Source: TC-15 sp034437275 (GTDB taxonomy: Bacteria; Chloroflexota; Anaerolineae; Aggregatilineales; Aggregatilineaceae). Taken from it: a stretch of 64,000 bases of DNA. The DNA lies in the NCBI GenBank assembly GCA_034437275.1, contig DAOTUD010000185.1, positions 38,070 to 102,069 on the forward strand, read 5' to 3'. The first letter of the stretch is position 1, and the number at the start of each line of letters is the position of its first letter. Shown one piece after another: positions 1 through 7,800 of the stretch. The position numbers and the translations under genes were made by a program. Below the pieces are notes generated by a model, which was not told where the DNA came from, made no database searches, and saw only the letters and a program-made list of their open reading frames with translations.

Positions 1-408
1 GATCTCGTCGAGCGCCTGCAAGGCACCAAAACCGAGGACGCGCTGCACCGCGCGCTGCGGCGCAAGGCGGCGGTCATGGCGACCGGGGCGAGTGCGATGG
101 CGCTGGGGGCGATGTATTGGTTTGCGAACGACTGGGAAAGCGGGCTGGGGCTTGCGCCGCATCTGGCGATTGTGCCCCATCACAACCTGGTCCAGATGCG
201 TCTGACGCCCGACATCTTGCTGAAGGATTGTCCCAATGACGTGACCCTGCTGGGCGTCGACCAGGCGACGTCGTTGATCTGCCATCCGGACGGCAGCTAT
301 CACATCGATGGCTATGGGGCTGTCACGGTCTACCGCGATGTCGAGATGCAGGATGTGTACCCTGCCGGGGAAAGCTTCCGGCTGCCGGAGGATTCCACGC
401 CGGCCTAA
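1..408 (+). CDS. Cyanophycinase / peptidase S51-like protein, C-terminal part
   Basis: The reading frame is open from base 1, so the N-terminus lies outside the window; about 135 residues are visible. The motif ATGASAMALG (Ser about residue 31 of the visible part, bases 91-93) sits where S51 peptidases and cyanophycinases carry the G-x-S-A-G nucleophile elbow. The later stretch LLGVDQATSL...GYGAVTVYRD matches the 'G-I-D-E-x-T-A ... G-S-G-A-V-T-V' end of cyanophycinase-like proteins. The family cleaves aspartyl dipeptides or cyanophycin; the substrate here is unknown. A second relative lies at 9733-10386. It is followed by a strong stem-loop and convergent leuS. Confidence 0.6.
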   Translation, partial: DLVERLQGTKTEDALHRALRRKAAVMATGASAMALGAMYWFANDWESGLGLAPHLAIVPHHNLVQMRLTPDILLKDCPNDVTLLGVDQATSLICHPDGSYHIDGYGAVTVYRDVEMQDVYPAGESFRLPEDSTPA

Positions 409-428
409 CCACCATAGACCGCACAACA

Positions 429-464
429 AACAGCGCCGGGAACGTTGCCGCTTCCGGCGCTGTT
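429..464. terminator. Bidirectional terminator between S51-like gene and leuS
   Basis: An 11-bp perfect stem (AACAGCGCCGG, 429-439, with CCGGCGCTGTT, 454-464) lies between two convergent genes. The tail is T-rich on the minus strand (TTTGTTGT) and weakly T-rich on the plus strand (GTGTATTCAT), so it can serve both, more convincingly leuS. Confidence 0.65.
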
Positions 465-506
465 GTGTATTCATATCTTCACAATATCGCGTGATGGCGT
501 TAGCAG

Positions 507-3296
507 TTAGACTACGATATTCACCATGCCGCGATTGCCGATGTAGATCACTTTGCGCGGCGCTTTGCCGTCCATGTGGCGCTTGGCTCCGTCGGATTCC
601 AGCGCCAGTTGCTTGGCGTCCTCTTCGGAGATATCGGCGGGCACCTGGATGCGGTCGCGGACCTTGCCGTTGACCTGCACCACCAGCGTGATTTCCTCCT
701 CCGCCGCGATCTCGGGGTCGAACGCCGGCCACGGCTGGCTGTGGACGCTGTATGCGTGGCCGATGCGCTCCCACAGCTCTTCGGCGATGAATGGCGTGAA
801 GGGGGCCATCAGCACCAGCATCGTGCCCAGCGCATCGCCCCAGGCCTGCGGGCTGACGTTGTTGGCGCGCTGCACGTCTTGCAGCGTGTTCTTCAGCTCC
901 ATCAGGCCGGCGACGGCAGTGTTGAACCCGAACGTCTCCAGGCTATCCGACACCTTTTCAATCGTCTGGTGGACCCGGCGCGCCAGGTCACGCTCGGCCT
1001 TGTCGTCGACTTTGCCATCCGGCGTATCTGCTGTGGCCAGCGCCCACACGTCGTGCAGCCAGCGTACCACGCCCTGCATACCCTGGCTGTCCCAGGGGCC
1101 GCCCTGCTCCCAGCGGAAGGCGAACATCAGGTACGCGCGCACCGCGTCGGCTCCGTATTCCTCGACCAACTCGTCCGGCGCGACGACGTTGCCCTTGCTC
1201 TTGGACATCTTCTCGGCTTCCAGCCGGTAGTAGACATCTTCCACCGTAGCACCTTCGCCCACGCGCGGAATCTCGAACACGGTGTCGTCGGTGGTGCTCA
1301 CCACCAGCGAGCGCCCGTCCGGCGTCTGGACCTTCAGCACCATTTCGGTACGCGCCATCACCTCGCCGGCGACCTGGTTCGCGCCGGGCTGCGGCAGGGC
1401 TTCGGGTGTCGCCATCACCTTGACGTGCGAGGCGTGCAGTTTTTCGCCCTGGAACTCGCCGGTTGCCACGATCAGGTCCCCGTCGCGCGGCTCGCCCAGG
1501 ATCATGCCCTGGTTGAACAGCGCGGTCATCGGCTCGTCGAACAGGTGCTCGGTGTCGCGCCCCATCGTGCGGGCGATGGCCTCGGCCTCGTCGAAGATGC
1601 CGCAGTCGCGCATCGCCTTTGTAAAGAAGCGGGTATAGATCAGGTGCATGGTGGCGTGCTCGATGCCGCCGGTGTACTGGTCGACCGGCAGCCAGTACGC
1701 GCCCTCGCGCGGGTCGAACGGGCCGCCGTCGTAGTCCGGGCTTAGATAGCGGTACTGGTACCAGGACGAACACATGAAGGTGTCCATCGTGTCCGTCTCG
1801 CGGTGGGCCGGGCCGCCACACTGCGGACAGGTCGTGTGCAGGAAGTCCTCGTTATATTTCAGCGGGCTTTCGCCGGTCGGCTTGAAGTCGATATCATCGG
1901 GCAGCAGTACCGGCAGGTCTTCCTCCGGCACCGGGACCGCGCCGCACTTGTCGCAGTACACGATCGGGATCGGCGCGCCCCAGTAGCGCTGGCGGCTGAT
2001 CAGCCAGTCGCGCAGGCGGTAATTGACCGCACCGTGCCCGATGCCCTGTTCTTCCAGCCATTCCGTGACCACGCGGACCGCCTCGTTTTTGGTGCCGTCT
2101 GCGCTGTAGCGGGCGGGCGTGCCGTCGAACTGGCCGCTGTTGACCATCACGCCCTCGCCGGGCCAGGCTGCGGTCATGTTGTCGGGATTCAGGTCGTCGA
2201 CGCCTTCCGGCTGGATCACGATGCGGATCGGCAGATCGAACTGCCGCGCAAATTCGAAATCGCGCTGATCGTGGGCGGGTACGGCCATGATCGCGCCGCT
2301 GCCGTAGCTGATCAGCACGTAGTCCGCGATCCAGATCGGGATGCGTTCGTTGTTGACCGGGTTGATCGCGTAGCCGCCGGTGAAGACGCCGGTTTTTTCT
2401 TTGCCCTCGGCGGTGCGGTCGATCTCGGACTTGCGCGCGGCCTGGGCGACGTACTCGTCGACCTCGGCGCGGTTTTCCGCCGTGGTCACTTTGTCCACCA
2501 GCGGGTGCTCCGGGGCCAGCACCATGAAGGTCGCGCCCCACAGCGTATCGGGCCGCGTGGTGAAAACTTCCATCGAATCGCCGTCTTCGGTCTTGAAGAC
2601 CACGTGCGCGCCTTCGCTGCGTCCGATCCAGTTGGTCTGCATCGTCTTGACGCGCTCCGGCCAGTCGATCTGGCTGTGGTCCAGCAGTTCTTCGGCGTAA
2701 TTGGTCGTGCGGAAGAACCACTGCTCCAGGTCCTTCTTGATCACGGGCGTGCCGCAGCGCTCGCAGTGGCGATCCTCGCCCCAGACCTGCTCGCGGGCCA
2801 GGGTCGTGTTGCAGCGCGGGCAGAAGTCAACCGCCGACAGATGCCGGTAGGCCAGCCCGGTGTGGTAGAACTGCAGGAAAAACCACTGCGTCCACTTGTA
2901 GTAGGACGGATCGCTGGTGACCGTTTCGCGCTCCCAGTCGAAGATGGCGCCCATCGTTTTCAACTGGTGGCGCATGCGCTTGATGTTCTGCGCGGTCCAC
3001 GTCTTGGGGTGAATGTTGCGCTGGATTGCGGCGTTTTCTGCCGGCAGCCCAAACGCATCAAAGCCCATTGGGAACAGGACGTTGTAGCCCTTCATCTGCA
3101 GCCACCGCGCGCGCGCATCGGATGGGGTCATCGCGTACCAGTGCCCGATGTGCAGATCGCCGCTGGGATAGGGCAGCATCGTCAGCGCGTAGAACTTCGG
3201 CCTGTCTTCATCCACTACCGAACGATACAGCCCGTCGCTTTCCCAACGTGTTTGCCATTTAGGTTCGATTTCTTGCGGGTGATATTTGTCAGCCAT
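507..3296 (-). CDS. leuS: Leucyl-tRNA synthetase
   Basis: Class I aminoacyl-tRNA synthetase charging tRNA-Leu in the cytosol; 929 residues, slightly longer than many bacterial LeuRS. Visible: the HIGH signature at residues 49-52, a four-Cys zinc ribbon (CPRC...CERC) near 160-185, the CP1 editing domain with the TTRPDTLWG motif near 245, the KMSKSKGN loop at about 696, and the C-terminal anticodon-binding region (WERIGH...VQVNGKVRD). The ATG at 3296 is preceded by GGAG. An insertion of about 100 residues before KMSKS (containing GEFQGEKLHASHVKVM) corresponds to the leucine-specific domain. Its long upstream region is structured (see leader features). Confidence 0.97.
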   Translation of the reverse strand: MADKYHPQEIEPKWQTRWESDGLYRSVVDEDRPKFYALTMLPYPSGDLHIGHWYAMTPSDARARWLQMKGYNVLFPMGFDAFGLPAENAAIQRNIHPKTWTAQNIKRMRHQLKTMGAIFDWERETVTSDPSYYKWTQWFFLQFYHTGLAYRHLSAVDFCPRCNTTLAREQVWGEDRHCERCGTPVIKKDLEQWFFRTTNYAEELLDHSQIDWPERVKTMQTNWIGRSEGAHVVFKTEDGDSMEVFTTRPDTLWGATFMVLAPEHPLVDKVTTAENRAEVDEYVAQAARKSEIDRTAEGKEKTGVFTGGYAINPVNNERIPIWIADYVLISYGSGAIMAVPAHDQRDFEFARQFDLPIRIVIQPEGVDDLNPDNMTAAWPGEGVMVNSGQFDGTPARYSADGTKNEAVRVVTEWLEEQGIGHGAVNYRLRDWLISRQRYWGAPIPIVYCDKCGAVPVPEEDLPVLLPDDIDFKPTGESPLKYNEDFLHTTCPQCGGPAHRETDTMDTFMCSSWYQYRYLSPDYDGGPFDPREGAYWLPVDQYTGGIEHATMHLIYTRFFTKAMRDCGIFDEAEAIARTMGRDTEHLFDEPMTALFNQGMILGEPRDGDLIVATGEFQGEKLHASHVKVMATPEALPQPGANQVAGEVMARTEMVLKVQTPDGRSLVVSTTDDTVFEIPRVGEGATVEDVYYRLEAEKMSKSKGNVVAPDELVEEYGADAVRAYLMFAFRWEQGGPWDSQGMQGVVRWLHDVWALATADTPDGKVDDKAERDLARRVHQTIEKVSDSLETFGFNTAVAGLMELKNTLQDVQRANNVSPQAWGDALGTMLVLMAPFTPFIAEELWERIGHAYSVHSQPWPAFDPEIAAEEEITLVVQVNGKVRDRIQVPADISEEDAKQLALESDGAKRHMDGKAPRKVIYIGNRGMVNIVV

Positions 3297-3366
3297 CGCT
3301 GTTTTCTAGCTCCATGCATTCAGGTCTCTCACCACAAACTGGATAACGAAACATGCTGCTCATGCT

Positions 3367-3399
3367 CGCGGCCCGTTGCTCCGACAACGGCGGACCGCG
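3367..3399 (-). other. Stem-loop in leuS leader
   Basis: CGCGG and CCGTTG arms pair with CCGCG and CAACGG, forming an 11-bp stem with an internal bulge about 70 bases before the leuS start. No T-run follows, so it is not a classical terminator. It may shape leuS mRNA stability or regulation. The rest of 3297-3474 shows no gene; TATACT on the minus strand near 3412-3417 is a possible but weak -10 element. Confidence 0.4.
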
Positions 3400-3475
3400 A
3401 AAAGGCAGTATACACATTCTGGATAATAACCGGCCATATTGCAGAGCATGTCGTCCTCCACATCGGATACAGGCC

Positions 3476-3512
3476 TATAATAATAACAAGCCCCTGGGTA
3501 TTCACCAGGGGC
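3476..3512 (-). terminator. Rho-independent terminator upstream of leuS
   Basis: On the minus strand an 8-bp perfect stem, GCCCCTGG (3512-3505) with CCAGGGGC (3497-3490), 7-base loop, is followed directly by TTGTTATTATTAT. It probably ends transcription of the small ORF at 3621-3758. It could also act as an attenuator for leuS, as it lies about 190 bases before that start. Confidence 0.6.
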
Positions 3513-3528
3513 CACGCAATTATACACA

Positions 3529-3577
3529 ACGGGGGGCCGCTGATGAGGCAAGGATCACGCCTTGCGCGGCACCCCGT
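3529..3577 (-). other. Long imperfect hairpin between small ORF and terminator
   Basis: A 12-position stem with one mismatch (3529-3540 with 3566-3577) encloses a second 6-bp stem-loop (GCAAGG/CCTTGC, 3548-3553 with 3560-3565). With the terminator 17 bases further on it makes a tandem structured RNA on the minus strand. I considered a T-box and do not support it (see rejected list). Confidence 0.45.
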
Positions 3578-3620
3578 ACAGGATGATTAGCTATTCAGGC
3601 CAGCATACACACATCCCCGA

Positions 3621-3758
3621 TTAACGCCGGGGCGGCTCGTCTGTGCGCACTGGAACAGGAGCAGGGGCAGGCCGCGAATGCGCGAGCGCATCAAGAAGTC
3701 GATCAAGCAGTTCAGAGATCCGTTTTGCTAACGAGCGCCGGTCGGTGTTCTTGGCCAC
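3621..3758 (-). CDS. Hypothetical 45-residue basic/helical protein
   Basis: A GTG start at 3758 follows AGGGG with a 7-base spacer. The product begins MAKNTDRRSLAKRISELLD, has a predicted amphipathic helix (residues 8-27), then a Pro/Ala run (PAPAPVPV) and a polar tail ending EPPRR. Codon choice is G+C-biased like flanking genes, and a hairpin and terminator follow at the right distance. No family recognised. Nothing but the start, SD and composition supports it, so it is tentative. Confidence 0.4.
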   Translation of the reverse strand: MAKNTDRRSLAKRISELLDRLLDALAHSRPAPAPVPVRTDEPPRR

Positions 3759-3916
3759 GATAAAGCCCCTTTGCTGTTACAGTCGAACGCAGACGGTATG
3801 TGTCGTTCCTTACTTTAAATGTACACCAAAATTCACCAATATAACTACCCAAAAATGGGGGGTGAGCAAACTTTAACAAGTTTTTAATGTTGCGCGCCAT
3901 CTGCCGGCGGGCACCA

Positions 3917-3950
3917 GCTAAAACAAAGTCCCCTATGCCCGGTCAGGGAC
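3917..3950 (-). terminator. Terminator after tRNA-Ala
   Basis: On the minus strand GTCCC (3950-3946) pairs with GGGAC (3932-3928) and is followed by TTTGTTTTAG, 29 bases downstream of the tRNA CCA end. Short stem, but position and T-tail fit. Confidence 0.5.
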
Positions 3951-3978
3951 TACAGAGGACGATGGTGGGTGATTATGT

Positions 3979-4054
3979 TGGTGGACCTGAAGGGGCTCGA
4001 ACCCTTGGCCTCCACAATGCCATTGTGGCGCTCTCCCAGCTGAGCTACAGGCCC
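3979..4054 (-). tRNA. tRNA-Ala (anticodon GGC)
   Basis: A full cloverleaf of 76 bases including encoded CCA. Acceptor arm GGGCCTG pairs with CAGGTCC and contains the G3-U70 wobble pair that identifies alanine tRNA. The D-arm is GCTC...GAGC, the anticodon stem CCACA/TGTGG with loop ATGGCAT gives anticodon GGC (reads GCC), and the T-arm contains GGTTCGAGCC. Transcribed from a near-consensus promoter just upstream. Confidence 0.97.
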
Positions 4055-4067
4055 AACTCGTAGTGCT

Positions 4068-4089
4068 GACGGCGGACCTTGCCGCCGTC
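4068..4089 (-). other. Hairpin in the tRNA-Ala 5' leader
   Basis: Perfect 8-bp stem GACGGCGG/CCGCCGTC with a 6-base loop, between the -10 box and the mature 5' end of the tRNA. It would sit at the very start of the precursor. Confidence 0.5.
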
Positions 4090-4098
4090 GCAGCCCAC

Positions 4099-4127
4099 AT
4101 TCTAGCCGGGTCGCGGGTGATTGTCAA
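4099..4127 (-). promoter_or_regulatory. Near-consensus sigma-70 promoter of tRNA-Ala
   Basis: On the minus strand TTGACA (4127-4122), a 17-base spacer and TAGAAT (4104-4099). The start would fall near 4092, about 38 bases before the tRNA. Upstream, 4128-4312 holds no gene; a weak 5-bp stem GCGCC/GGCGC (4267-4283) followed by TTT on the minus strand could end the M23 gene. Confidence 0.8.
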
Positions 4128-4312
4128 GTCCCTTTCGGCTGCCGGAGCCGGTAGGACCGGCGTGTGTGCGGGATGTATGCGACCGGATGCGCTCAGAGCC
4201 GCCTGGGGCGCTGCGGGCGATAAATTACTCCTGATAAGTTGCATTATCACGACTAATTCGCTTAAAGCGCCATTTTGAGGCGCAGAGAGCCTATCACGCT
4301 GCGAATGAGCGT

Positions 4313-5143
4313 TTAGGGGAGTGAATCGTCGATATCTGGCTGGAGGGCGGCCCACTCTGCGAGGTGTGTGACAAACGCTGTATGGTGATCAGGCAGCACC
4401 AACACCGCCGGAGTGACGTACATCGTCGCCAGCCAACGGTCCATCACTTCCTGCGTGCCGAAGTCGGCGTTCCAGAACTGGCCGGGGCGGCCATAACGCA
4501 CTTCCAGATGCAGGTGGATTTCTTCGGAGTAGCCGGTATTGCCCACCACGCCGATCAGGTCATCGGCGGTTACGTAATCGCCCAGGCTGACCACGTCGCG
4601 GTTCAGGTGGGCGTACATCACGTAGATCGAGATGTTAGGGCTGTATGGGGTTTCGACGACTACCATCCCGCCAAAGCCGAAATTGTATTTCGGCAATTTC
4701 GACCTGATGCAGCCCTGCGCGTCACCATCGACGAAACACGGCACGCACGCTGAGCGCGCCGTCACGTAGCCCGAGCCGATCGAATGCACCCAGGTGTCCT
4801 TACCCTGCAAATAATCGCCCGGCGTGGTGTAATCAATGCCATAGTGTGGTCCGGCGTGCAGCGGGTCCATAAACAGCCCACCTGCGGGGATAATGTACTC
4901 ATCCAGGGGCCGCCGCGTGAAGCCCGCCAGCGGATCGTCGGGGTTGTCACGGGTAATGTAGTTGCCATGCGCCGGGTTGTCCAGCCCGGTGTAGCCCCGC
5001 AGTGGGACGGGTGGCGCGTCGGGTTGGGGCGTGGGCGGGTCCTTCGGGCCGGGGTAAGCGGCGGCAGCGTGTGAGGCCACGACTATTCCTGTGATGGTGA
5101 TGGCGATGAGTGCCAGGAATATTTTGCGCATGACGAGTCCCAT
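4313..5143 (-). CDS. Secreted M23 (lysostaphin/LytM-type) metallopeptidase
   Basis: Zinc endopeptidase family that cuts peptidoglycan cross-links outside the membrane. The N-terminus is a Sec signal (MRKIFLALIAITITGIVVA...AAA). M23 zinc ligands are visible: HYGID (H-x(3)-D, about residue 104) and HLHLE (H-x-H, about residue 216). A Pro-rich linker follows the signal. The ATG at 5131 (MRKIFL) has GGGA 6 bases upstream and may be the true start; 5143 is the outermost ATG. Divergent from the NHLP-like gene with overlapping promoters. A Cys pair in the insertion (CVPC) is unusual. Activity is inferred from the motifs. Confidence 0.85.
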   Translation of the reverse strand: MGLVMRKIFLALIAITITGIVVASHAAAAYPGPKDPPTPQPDAPPVPLRGYTGLDNPAHGNYITRDNPDDPLAGFTRRPLDEYIIPAGGLFMDPLHAGPHYGIDYTTPGDYLQGKDTWVHSIGSGYVTARSACVPCFVDGDAQGCIRSKLPKYNFGFGGMVVVETPYSPNISIYVMYAHLNRDVVSLGDYVTADDLIGVVGNTGYSEEIHLHLEVRYGRPGQFWNADFGTQEVMDRWLATMYVTPAVLVLPDHHTAFVTHLAEWAALQPDIDDSLP

Positions 5144-5148
5144 TCAAT

Positions 5149-5198
5149 TTGCCGGAAGTTCCAAATCATACTATAAGATAAAGTCAAGATCACGTCCA
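5149..5198. promoter_or_regulatory. Overlapping divergent promoters (M23 gene / NHLP-like gene)
   Basis: Plus strand: TTGCCG (5149-5154), 17 bases, TATAAG (5172-5177). Minus strand: TGGACG (5198-5193), 17 bases, TATAGT (5175-5170). The two -10 boxes overlap, so the two genes may compete for polymerase. Pattern-based only. Confidence 0.4.
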
Positions 5199-5240
5199 GC
5201 TTAACCATCATCCGGCCAGTCAGAGTATGAGGAGCACATT

Positions 5241-5531
5241 ATGTCGCGCAAAGCGTTAGCGTCTATCGTCAGTCGCGCCCTGACCGACGAAGAATTCCGC
5301 AGCCAGTTACTCAGCGATCTCGAGACCGCCCTGTCCGACTACAATCTGAGCGACAACGAGCAGCAGATGGTCAGCAAGCTTGATGCCGAAGCCTTCGACG
5401 AGTTGACGATGGATCTGGAGGCCCGGCAGTCCAAGAGTGGATTCCTGGGCAGCCTGTCCATGCTCGGCTCCAAAGATGCGGTTGATGCCGGTACGCTGCT
5501 TGACCTGCTGAACAACAAATACGGCAGCTAA
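5241..5531 (+). CDS. Os1348/NHLP-clan-like small protein (possible RiPP precursor)
   Basis: A 96-residue acidic helical protein. Its start (SRKALASIVSRALTDEEFRS, then QLLSDLETAL, residues 2-31) resembles the leader domain of Os1348/Franean1-type NHLP proteins, which guide RiPP maturases in known systems. The C-terminal third (GFLGSLSMLG...LLNNKYGS) is Gly/Ser/Leu-rich without Cys and could be a core or simply a tail. A strong SD (GAGGAG, 6-base spacer) precedes the ATG and a strong terminator follows, so it is monocistronic. No maturase, peptidase-exporter or cyclodehydratase is adjacent. Family assignment is from memory of the leader pattern. Confidence 0.6.
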   Translation: MSRKALASIVSRALTDEEFRSQLLSDLETALSDYNLSDNEQQMVSKLDAEAFDELTMDLEARQSKSGFLGSLSMLGSKDAVDAGTLLDLLNNKYGS

Positions 5532-5568
5532 ACGACGGCTGACCCGGCCCATCCCATCCGACAAAAAC

Positions 5569-5604
5569 CGGGCATACCCCGCGTGGCGTATGCCCGTGCT
5601 TTTT
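5569..5604. terminator. Bidirectional terminator
   Basis: 9-bp stem CGGGCATAC (5569-5577) with GTATGCCCG (5588-5596). Plus-strand tail TGCTTTTT, minus-strand tail GTTTTTG. It lies between the convergent NHLP-like and LysM genes and serves both. Confidence 0.85.
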
Positions 5605-5622
5605 GCCTGATTTTCGCGGCGT

Positions 5623-6573
5623 CTATTCCCGCACCGGGGGCGGGATCACGAGTTCCTGGCCCACCTGGATAATCGGGGTGTCGCCATACATGGGCAGATT
5701 GTTGGCCGCGATGATGTCCTCGGGAGACACGCCGGGATACTGTTGGGCGATGCCAAAGACTGTTTCCCCTGCTTTGACGGTATGCCGCACCTTGCCATCA
5801 ACCGGGACCGGGCTGGCCGTTACCGGCTGCGCAGTGGCCAGGTCAATGGGTGGCGCTTCCGTCGCGGCGGGCGTGCTGGTGCTGCTCACACAGCCGGGCA
5901 GTTGCAATTCCCATCCGGGCTGGATCAGGTCGCTAAAGCCGATCAGCGACGAGTTGGCCGCGCGCAGGTCGTCCAGCTCGACCTCATTGTCCTCGGCGAT
6001 AGAGAACAGCGTGTCGCCCCCCTGCACCACATAGACACACGGGTCTTCCTGGATCATGGTGGTCGGGGTGGGTTCCAGGTCGGAAGCGGGCGGCGGGGAT
6101 GGGATCGGCGTTGGCGAAGGCAGCAGATCGCTGCGGCTCGGCGTGACGATGCCCGGCGACGTTGCGGTCAGGTCGGCAGGTTTAGGAGTGAAGCTGGGCT
6201 GCACCTGGGGCGAGGCGTCAATCGGCACGACGGCGATGGTACTGGTGGCCCCGGGTTTGGTGGGGGTCGGCACCAGCGTCTTGGTCGCCAGTGCGCTGGC
6301 GGGCGTGTCGGGCAGATCAGCGGACGGTTCGGTCGGTGTCCCGGTCGGCGGGTTGGCGTCTGTGCTCAGCGCGCCCAGGTCGCCGTCAGCCGAGGGGGAC
6401 GCGGTCAGCGTCGGCGGCACCGGTGTCGACGTGCTGGTGCTGATATCGTTCAAATCAACCCGGTTAGGGCGGGTCGGCTCGACATTCTCCCCCGCATCCT
6501 TATAACAAGCCGTAGCTCCCAGCCCAACCAGCAGGAGTATCGCTGCCAATAACCATCTTTTTTGGGTGCACAT
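5623..6573 (-). CDS. LysM-repeat lipoprotein with Pro/Thr/Ser-rich linker
   Basis: 316 residues. The N-terminus has a hydrophobic signal with a lipobox-like GATAC (Cys about 23), so it is probably a lipid-anchored exported protein. A long low-complexity linker (about 30-170, rich in T, P, S) leads to two LysM domains: YVVQGGDTLFSIAEDN (about 180-227) and HTVKAGETVFGIAQQY (about 264-312). LysM domains bind GlcNAc-containing glycans such as peptidoglycan. No catalytic domain is visible. The second LysM ends almost at the stop codon. Divergent from the PSP1 gene. Confidence 0.85.
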   Translation of the reverse strand: MCTQKRWLLAAILLLVGLGATACYKDAGENVEPTRPNRVDLNDISTSTSTPVPPTLTASPSADGDLGALSTDANPPTGTPTEPSADLPDTPASALATKTLVPTPTKPGATSTIAVVPIDASPQVQPSFTPKPADLTATSPGIVTPSRSDLLPSPTPIPSPPPASDLEPTPTTMIQEDPCVYVVQGGDTLFSIAEDNEVELDDLRAANSSLIGFSDLIQPGWELQLPGCVSSTSTPAATEAPPIDLATAQPVTASPVPVDGKVRHTVKAGETVFGIAQQYPGVSPEDIIAANNLPMYGDTPIIQVGQELVIPPPVRE

Positions 6574-6688
6574 TGTTACGTCTCTCCTTCATATCCCCGC
6601 TGCCCACGAGCATACACCGAACGCCGGGTTTATACAATGTACGGCCTTCATCTGTGCGGCGTCAACGGCCCATTCACACCGTGGCCTG

Positions 6689-6717
6689 TTGCAAACGCTT
6701 CTCACATCTTCTATAGT
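6689..6717 (+). promoter_or_regulatory. Promoter of the PSP1-led six-gene run
   Basis: TTGCAA (6689-6694), 17-base spacer, TATAGT (6712-6717). The start would be near 6725, about 60 bases before the ATG at 6785. Confidence 0.6.
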
Positions 6718-6784
6718 TGATTCTGTTCGGCTTATAGACGATATCGCCGAGTCAAATTGAGGGGCCGAACACAGGAAGGTATTG

Positions 6785-7786
6785 ATGGCTGTTCATAATG
6801 ATCATGCGCCACACGCCGCCGCGAATTGGATTGCGGGTGTGCGCTTTTTCGAAATAGGGAAACTGTACCACTTTAGCTGCCGGCACGTGCCAGAACTGCG
6901 TGTCGGGGACTACGTTATCGTCGAGACCACACGCGGGCGGCAGTTGGGCCAGGTGATGAATCTGGTCTCGCCAGACGAGGTGGGAAACGGGCGAAGTTAC
7001 AAGCCCATCTTGCGCAAGGCGACCCCCGCCGACTTGCTGAGCCAGAAGACCTGGAAAGGGCGCGAAGCCGAAGCCCTGGTCAACTGCCGGGAAAAAGCGG
7101 CAGAGGTGGGCGGCTTTGGGGATGCCAAGTTCATCGCCGCCCAGTACAACTTCGACGGCACGCTGCTCACGTTCCTGTTCAGCGCCGAGGACAAGCTCAA
7201 CACGTCGCGGCTGCGGACGCAGCTGCAGCGCAGCTACAAAGCCAAAGTCGAGCTGCGTCAGGTCGGCCCGCGCGATGTCGCCAAAGTGATCGGCGGCATG
7301 GGGGCCTGCGGCATTCCGCGCTGCTGCAGCACATTCCTGACCGACTTCAGCCCGATCTCGATCCGCATGGCGAAGTCGCAGGGCATTTCGCTGAACCCGT
7401 CGGAGATCACCGGGATGTGCGGGCGGCTGCGCTGCTGCCTGCTGTACGAGTACGAGCAGTACGTCGAGGCGCGTAAGCACCTCCCCAAGCGCAAGAAGCG
7501 CATTGGCACGCCGTACGGTGAAGGCCGCGTGATCGATGTGCTGCCGATGAGCGATTCGGTTGTGGTGCTCATCGACGACACCCGCTACACGGTCAAGCGT
7601 GAAGAAATCATCCCGATGGAAGAATGGGAGGCGCTCAAGCAAAAGGCCGGCGGCGGGGGCCAACCATCGGACCGCGCGCCCGACGACAACGACGACGAGC
7701 AGAAATCGAACAGACGCTCGAGCCGCAGCAAAAAATCATCGCGCCACCGCGGTCGCCAGAGAAAATCGCGCCGGAAGAAGGACTGA
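6785..7786 (+). CDS. PSP1 domain protein (RicT/YaaT-like)
   Basis: 333 residues from the ATG at 6785, preceded by AGGAAGG. The N-terminal two thirds match the PSP1/RicT family: FFEIGKLYHF start, DYVIVETTRGRQLGQV, and the Cys-rich block ACGIPRCCSTFL plus MCGRLRCCLLYEY (about 173-222). In Bacillus, RicT forms an Fe-S-bearing complex with RicA and RicF that tunes RNase Y; no partner gene is in view. The C-terminal tail (from about 300) is extremely Lys/Arg/Ser-rich and may contact RNA. It heads a tight plus-strand run of six genes with gaps of 8-25 bases. Confidence 0.85.
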   Translation: MAVHNDHAPHAAANWIAGVRFFEIGKLYHFSCRHVPELRVGDYVIVETTRGRQLGQVMNLVSPDEVGNGRSYKPILRKATPADLLSQKTWKGREAEALVNCREKAAEVGGFGDAKFIAAQYNFDGTLLTFLFSAEDKLNTSRLRTQLQRSYKAKVELRQVGPRDVAKVIGGMGACGIPRCCSTFLTDFSPISIRMAKSQGISLNPSEITGMCGRLRCCLLYEYEQYVEARKHLPKRKKRIGTPYGEGRVIDVLPMSDSVVVLIDDTRYTVKREEIIPMEEWEALKQKAGGGGQPSDRAPDDNDDEQKSNRRSSRSKKSSRHRGRQRKSRRKKD

Positions 7787-7800
7787 ACGCAGGAGCATAC

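Noticed and set aside
553..2721. Long plus- and minus-strand ORFs inside leuS
   Set aside because: High-G+C shadow frames of leuS with Arg/Ala/His-rich products and no family match. The same applies to long antisense frames in sdhA, tkt, citrate synthase and the M20 gene.
3529..3577. T-box riboswitch upstream of leuS
   Set aside because: The minus strand has GGGGTGCCGCG, superficially like the T-box core, but the bulge that pairs with the tRNA CCA end is absent. I could not find a stem I with a Leu specifier codon, and a full terminator lies between it and leuS.
3712..3900. 62-residue minus-strand ORF (MARNIKNLLKF...)
   Set aside because: It overlaps the better-supported 45-residue ORF in another frame, has no SD, and its codon use does not match the genome.
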